In this document: positions 58,960 through 64,000 of the stretch, in pieces
How positions within the stretch are numbered: the first letter of the stretch is position 1
Layout: each line of letters opens with the position of its first letter
Source: Branchiostoma lanceolatum
Lineage: Eukaryota > Chordata > Leptocardii > Amphioxiformes > Branchiostomatidae
NCBI RefSeq assembly: GCF_035083965.1
Contig: NC_089738.1
Location: 9,512,734 to 9,576,733, forward strand
Length of the DNA: 64,000 nt
Reading direction: 5' to 3'
Notes under the pieces: model-generated
Database searches by the model: none
What the model saw: the letters and a program-made list of their open reading frames with translations, nothing else
Told to the model about the DNA's origin: nothing
Program-made: the position numbers and the translations under genes

Positions 58960-59575
58960 TAATGAATGAAAGACCTTTATTGTGCATTCATGCCCCGAGG
59001 GGCTAGGTACAGGTCGTCTAACTTAACACATGGAACATACAATGACATAAATACAACAATACAAGCTGTAACATAGAGAGTAGACAAACGTGTTATTAAA
59101 CTAAGCTAGTCCAGTAGTGTCGACTTCTTCTCGCTTCTTTATACATGTGTAAATGTAGTTTAGGGGAGACCCCCGAAAAGCCTTATAGGCTTCTGGCCTC
59201 CCCTGCATGTATTCTTTGCTCTATTTATCTTTGTTTTATATTGTACACATGAAAATAAACAATAAAATAAAACAATAAAAAATAATTGTATGAACAGACA
59301 ATATTTCTTATACAAGGATTATCCAGGCGTAATAAAAATATGAATTTGTCTGTTGCATTAAGATGTTCGAAATATGGGAATTTTTCTTTGATAAAGTTAA
59401 AAAGTACACTTCTTTCGCTATCGTAAAATTTACAATCTAGGACGAAATGTTGCTCATCTTCTACTCGATTTAAATTACAATGTTGACAAAGTCTATATAA
59501 AGAGGTGCCAACACCAAGACATTTCATTAGTGTTCCCAACATTCCGATCCGGTTTTTCATCATATACGCGGTCTT
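58960..59575 (-). mobile_element. Truncated non-LTR retrotransposon (LINE) C-terminus
   Basis: A minus-strand ORF (59,563-59,225) encodes MMKNRIGMLGT, LCQHCNLNRVEDEQHFVLDC and FPYFEHLNATDKFIFLL, the CCHC-type end of a CR1/Jockey-group reverse transcriptase. The 3' UTR runs to about 58,960, ending with a TGCACAATAAAGG-type tail and a CATTCATTAATG run. It is 5'-truncated, as usual for LINEs, and lies directly upstream of the first recognised PKS exon on the same strand. Confidence 0.75.
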
Positions 59576-60339
59576 ACCTCTCCAACATAAAGTGCTTTCC
59601 TCTGTCGTTCATAATCATATTTTAAGTGAATGATAGATGAAACTTCACATCACTGGTAATGAATTACTAAAAGAAAGATAATACATTATAGTAGTCTTTC
59701 TGTACGTTGAATTATATATTTTGACTAGATTTACGCGCACAATGAAAAGCTGGTAGAAATACACGTACCTCTTTCAATAATTTCCCTGTCGAGAATTCTA
59801 GAAACAACATCTTAACCATATCAGACCCCTGTGGGACCTTTCTCAATTCTAAAGTGCAAAAACCGTTACCATGATGCTTCAAGTTTACTACTTTTCATGA
59901 GTCTCTGACAGGTATGTCGACCGGTCGGGTGCAATGTCAATCACATTTCGTTGCCAACTTTTATTCTTTTACAATAAATAATTCAACTGAGAGTAAATAA
60001 AACGTTGACTCCATTCCCATAGCGCTTTAGCTGTGTCTTTATATTAATCATTATTTATTATTAAAGACGGTTTTATTTTAAGTTGAGAAACACTATTGAT
60101 ATTCGGACTGGGTAGTATAATTTGCTAAAATTAGTATATATCTGAGGACATGCCAGCGTTATAAACAACATGTTGGTGGTCTTTTTCGTACCATCGAGAA
60201 ACTACCTTTAAGCCTTGTCTAACCTGCTGTGTGTCAGACAGTGCAAAAGATCCGTACGTTTGCCCGTCAAGAATCGAACTAGAATACCTATATTTGACGC
60301 ATATTACGGGTATCCCAATAAGCAAAAAGGAACTCGATT

Positions 60340-60682
60340 ATCAGTGCCGAATCCTCCTCTTCCAGGCAGGAACAAACAAGGGTTATACGTTACGCTGTGC
60401 TGCCAAACTGTCCATAATGCATATAATTAGTGCCGAATCCTCCTCTTCAAGGCAGGAAATAGACAAGGGTCATAAATTACTCTATGCTGCCAAACTGTCC
60501 ATAATGCATATAATTAGTGCCGAATCCTCCTCTTCAAGGCAGGAAATAGACAAGGGTCATAAATTACTCTATGCTGCCAAACTGTCCATAATGCATATAA
60601 TTAGTGGCAAATCCTCCTCTTCAAGGCAGGAAATAGACAAGGGTCATACATTACTCTATGCTGCCAAACTATCCATAATGCT
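60340..60682. repeat. Minisatellite, four copies of an 87-bp unit
   Basis: The word GTGCCGAATCCTCCTCTTC recurs at 60,342, 60,429 and 60,516, with a GTGGCAAATCC variant at 60,603, exactly 87 bp apart. Copies 2 and 3 are almost identical. Because 87 is 29 codons, a plus-strand ORF (60,231-60,686) stays open across the array and would encode a 29-residue repeat with SAESSSSRQEIDKG. Translation is unsupported. Confidence 0.9.
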
Positions 60683-61613
60683 ATGAAACCATGACCGATG
60701 TAAGTTGGACTGCTACAAACCGAGCTAAGCAGAACAAAGATACACATAAAATGTCTGACCACGGCATCGATGACGTCCACTCCAAACCCTTCGATTACTA
60801 GTTACTGTAGTAGTTTCGCTATTTGTTCTTTCACTGTTGAGAGAGCGCTCATTATGGAATTTTAGCCTCAAAAAGTTTTCTCGTGCAGCACCATAAATTT
60901 TGGAGTTCGCTTGGGGGTTCCAGGTTTAACTCTTCTGTATATTTGTCCATTTATATCTGATACGTATTGCCCCATTGGCAGACTTCTGCCGTACTGTTCG
61001 AGCCGACCTACGTGTTCCTGAGGAACTAAAAATTCGCAGTTGTTGTATAGAAAATAATACGATCGAAATGCCAACGATTGTTCCATATATGATAACCGGA
61101 GCTAATGATAGCTGGAGCTACTATTATGGCCCATATGGATGAATAAAACCTAAATTTTCCCATTTTCAGATGAAATGTACCACTACGGTAACCATCTTTC
61201 GTTTTAAAACGTGGGAATCGATTGGTCAATGGCAACTTTTATAGAAAGTAGCTAAAACGTTTCGGTAGTTTCTTTCAAGATCCTAAGCGTAAATACCTGG
61301 CCTACTATGAGGGCCGTCCTTCTACTTATGTCATGCCTGGGCCTGATACGGGTGTTCCGGACCGTGTGATAACTATCCGGATCACATAGGGTTCGGGAGG
61401 GTTATCACACAGGCTTCCATAGAATATTTCGAACGCATTTCGAACGCGTCGGTTGCGCGGCCGTCGGAAATTCGAATACCGGATTCGGAGATTGGAATCA
61501 ATGTTGCTACAGTTTCTTGTTCGAGGACACAAAACTCCCTCAACTTCTGGCGCATTCCGCATTGAAATGCGTGTTTTCTCGGGTGGGTATGGCCAAGGTA
61601 TGACATAAATAAA

Positions 61614-61752
61614 ATACAACACGTTGTATTCCGCATCACCCTCGGTCCCAGCCCTCCCGCGGGTCGGATCGCCCTCCGGCCTACGGCCGTCGGGCGATCC
61701 GACCCGCGGTCGGGCTGGAACCTCGGGTGATACGGAATACCCCGTGTTGTAT
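61614..61752. repeat. GC-rich 139-bp foldback
   Basis: ATACAACACGTTGTATTCCG pairs with CGGAATACCCCGTGTTGTAT at the far end, and GGGTCGGATCGCCCTCCGGCC with GGCCGTCGGGCGATCCGACCC at the centre. The core is very GC-rich in an AT-rich setting. Related words (GTTGTATTCCGC, CAAATACACTG) recur near 62,940-63,090. Confidence 0.8.
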
Positions 61753-62259
61753 TCTATATTTATAAAATGCCCTGCTTCTAGAGAGAACAACGCAGCTAGA
61801 GGGAAAAAAAACTTGAAACATTTCAAGCAGAATCTTAATTTGAATCAGTCAGGTGGTATAACAGCCATTCGGCATAACACACCAGGACTGAAAATGGTAG
61901 AAATTGTCCAAAAAAGGGGGCATATTTCAACAGAGCATGTGGAAAGCCATTGTAGTACAGCTTTGGTTACAAATGACAAATCTGTTCTACCTTTGGAAAA
62001 TTATTCAACCTATCTTTTAGCAACTTACGGAATCGAGAATAGACAACCAATCTTCCGCATCAAACCTTTGAAAAACTTTCCATTCTGTCCTTCGCCGATT
62101 AACGAAAGACCAAAAAAAAAGATCTTAGAACCTACTTCTATTCCTGCTTGTTGGAGACGAACAGCAATTGTAGACACGGCCGGACCTCAGGATGTTACAG
62201 CAGCGTTCTGGTCTTTAGGGTTATCAGGGTTAATAGCGGAGGGGAATTGGATTGATTAG
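61624..62259 (+). CDS. Unassigned 211-codon ORF partly overlapping a foldback
   Basis: The frame begins inside the GC-rich foldback, where translation is an artefact of the palindrome (SVPALPRVGSPSG), but continues for about 165 codons beyond it into ordinary sequence to a TAG. The later part includes GLKMVEIVQKRGHIS, STYLLATYGIENRQPIFRIK, KNFPFCPSPINERPKKK and TAGPQDVTAAFWSLGLSGL. I do not recognise the family. A mobile-element or viral relic is possible. No splice sites or promoter are evident. Confidence 0.3.
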   Translation: MYSASPSVPALPRVGSPSGLRPSGDPTRGRAGTSGDTEYPVLYSIFIKCPASRENNAARGKKNLKHFKQNLNLNQSGGITAIRHNTPGLKMVEIVQKRGHISTEHVESHCSTALVTNDKSVLPLENYSTYLLATYGIENRQPIFRIKPLKNFPFCPSPINERPKKKILEPTSIPACWRRTAIVDTAGPQDVTAAFWSLGLSGLIAEGNWID

Positions 62260-62929
62260 CAGAATTAACATAATTGTTGCCTGATTAACTACATTGTAGT
62301 ACACAACATACGGCAGTACAGTCCAGATGTTAATAAAGTTTAACTTTCAGTCGAAGGAGATTAACTGACCGTATCTTCGTTGGTAACACGCATCTACAGG
62401 GACAGTTAATCCACCTTTTAAAGAAATGTATATCAGTCGGGGCACTGATTAACAAACAGATGAAAACTCGATTCACATGGTGGGACCAGGGTTGACCGAT
62501 ACATGCCCCCCCCCCCCCAACACAAAGACTGTATTCGACTCGAGTAGACAACTACTTCAGATAAAATTCCTTTACATATAATCACCCATCCATGTAATTG
62601 CAGGTCGCAGTCAGGTATCTTCTTGTGCCCCTCCCCGACTTATACCCCCTCCCCATTATATATGATAGCAGATAGTTACCTGCAGACCAACAATGTAGCA
62701 ACAAGCAGAAAAAGATGGCAGCAGATTTTTTGCCTCTCACATAAATTGAGTTTCTTTTGAATACATGTACGGCAAAATATAGAAGTGATAAGGATAGTTT
62801 ATGATGATGAAGGATAGTTTTATAATTCTAGTTGTTTACTATTGCAGGTAGTGCCATCATCATCAGGCTCAAATCCTTTGCTCTTGGAGAGGCCCCCAAT
62901 GTGTCTCCTTGCCATACCGGATTGGGTTA

Positions 62930-63090
62930 AATACGTTGTACTGCGTATTGCTAGGTTGTATTCCGCAAATACACTGTATTTCGCTAATACACTGTATTTG
63001 GGTGAAACCCATTGTATTAGCGAAATACACTGGATTTGGCTTTCAAATACAGTGTATTTCGCCCAAATAGAATGTATTTCGCTTTTGACT
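62930..63090. repeat. Cluster of short palindromes around AAATACACTGTATTT
   Basis: CAAATACACTGTATTTCGC, CTAATACACTGTATTTGGG, GCGAAATACACTGGATTTGG and CAAATACAGTGTATTTCGCC occur within about 130 bp in both orientations, so the segment can fold in several registers. It looks like a degraded MITE or satellite fragment. Confidence 0.6.
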
Positions 63091-63589
63091 GGTATGAACT
63101 GCCATATATCATGTAAACAAACGTGCGAGAGTATCCACTACCGCCAAAACTTAAGCTGAGAGATTATAACCCTCGGAAAAAATGGACAGTTGGGCGTATT
63201 GCACCTTTTAACCTGGGTGAATCTTCTATATGTCAGACATGATGCAAATAATCAAACGTTTGTTTATCAAGGTTGAAAATTGCTGGTGTCAACAGATAAC
63301 TGGTGTCAATCCTCCTCTGTATGTCATGAAATGGATAACCTTCAAATAAGTCTCCTTTGTCAAAATATACGGGTTATAAAGCCACATCGATATTAATTGG
63401 ACTGCAAGAAGACACAACAGCGAAATAAACAACCCAGAAATGTCTGACCGGTATCAAGGTGGTCTGCTCCAAAACGTTCGATTTGCCTACCCTAAAAGAC
63501 TGTGTTTCGTTGCAGAACAATAGTTAGCAAAAGAACCCACCACATCTTTCGAAAAAGAGTAGGGGCATGCCCCGGTGTGAGTGGCTCAA

Positions 63590-63815
63590 AACGTTCCGGT
63601 CTAAATGGGGTAGGGAATTTCCCGAGCAGCCTTCGTAACCCCTGCTTCTCCTAATGGGTCAGTGAAGTCATGCTTGTCTTGAGCATTGATGTTTCTGACC
63701 TAGGGCGAAGAGATGCTGCTTCAGTAAGAATTAGTTCAGTGCTTCGATGAGTGGCCCCCTACCGGCCTTGCACTGAGCGAGTTCGTTAAAAAACAAACAA
63801 ACAAAAAACAACGTT
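63590..63815 (+). repeat. Possible SINE with A/C-rich tail
   Basis: The segment ends GGCCCCCTACCGGCCTTGC, GAGCGAGTTCGTT, then an AAAAAACAAACAAACAAA tail, a 3' end typical of short retroposons. The 5' boundary is not defined. Confidence 0.3.
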
Positions 63816-64000
63816 CCTCCCATTTATTTGCACTCCAACCATATGGGTACATCATAGTGTTGAGGATGTTTGTCCATCAACACACGCGAGACCCAGACTC
63901 AACGCCAGACTACATTACATACCAAAAGCATCTAGAAAGACACTGATAGCAAACATGTTCCAATATTGCCACAAATCCAAGTGTGCTTGCCCACAATAAC

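Larger units (their letters stand above)
59576..64000. other. No confident gene at the window's 3' end
   Basis: Beyond the LINE, minisatellite, foldbacks and the unassigned ORF, I see only short ORFs, including minus-strand ones at 60,868-61,086 and 61,026-61,235 without family resemblance. A 5' non-coding exon of the PKS gene could be here but none is identifiable. Confidence 0.4.

Noticed and set aside
60340-60682. CRISPR-like array (regular 87-bp spacing)
   Set aside because: The whole unit is repeated with no variable spacers and the genome is animal; this is a minisatellite.
61326-61826. 166-codon minus-strand ORF
   Set aside because: Its central part is the complement of the GC-rich palindrome and gives mirror-image Pro/Arg/Gly-rich peptide; no independent coding evidence.
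41308-64000. A biosynthetic gene cluster around the PKS
   Set aside because: No tailoring enzyme, transporter or regulator is recognisable on either side; flanks are LINE, repeats and a small secreted protein gene.

Overview
This window is animal nuclear DNA, most probably from a cephalochordate (amphioxus, Branchiostoma-like). Genes are split by GT-AG introns, intergenic DNA is AT-rich and full of the ACATGTA-type words, tRNA-derived SINEs, foldback MITEs and (CA)n/(GT)n tracts common in amphioxus, and the proteins read as single-copy chordate orthologues. The species is inferred from style and gene content, not from a database hit.

Layout. 1-4,700: repeats, no gene seen. 4,699-6,319 (+): the last two exons of a NALF/FAM155-like (NALCN accessory factor) gene. 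10,693-10,894 (-): a likely terminal exon of an unidentified gene. 14,071-19,850 (-): complete eight-exon MPI (mannose-6-phosphate isomerase). 20,333-33,524 (+): complete thirteen-exon ENOX1/2 gene, head to head with MPI across about 480 bp. 35,455-39,749 (-): complete eleven-exon UPF3 (nonsense-mediated decay). 40,185-41,307 (+): complete three-exon NDUFA1 (complex I), head to head with UPF3 across about 435 bp. 42,718-46,077 (-): a four-exon gene for a small secreted cysteine-rich protein with no assigned family. 49,025-58,937 (-): a large type I polyketide synthase (KS-AT-DH-cMT-ER-KR-ACP, no thioesterase) encoded mainly by one 6.8 kb exon, interrupted by a single in-frame TAA in the KS domain. 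59,000-64,000: LINE remains, an 87-bp minisatellite, GC-rich foldbacks and one unassigned 211-codon ORF.

The housekeeping genes do not form a pathway. They look like a conserved linkage block: NALF, ENOX, UPF3 and NDUFA1 have human counterparts on X, and the first three also have paralogues on chromosome 13, as expected for one pre-duplication segment. The least conventional parts are the PKS locus (giant exon, nonsense codon, eroded methyltransferase motif, no release domain), the novel secreted peptide gene, and a dense set of foldback elements including a cleanly delimited hAT-type insertion inside an ENOX intron. Splice models were built by hand from reading frame, phase and GT-AG sites, and every model closes in frame.
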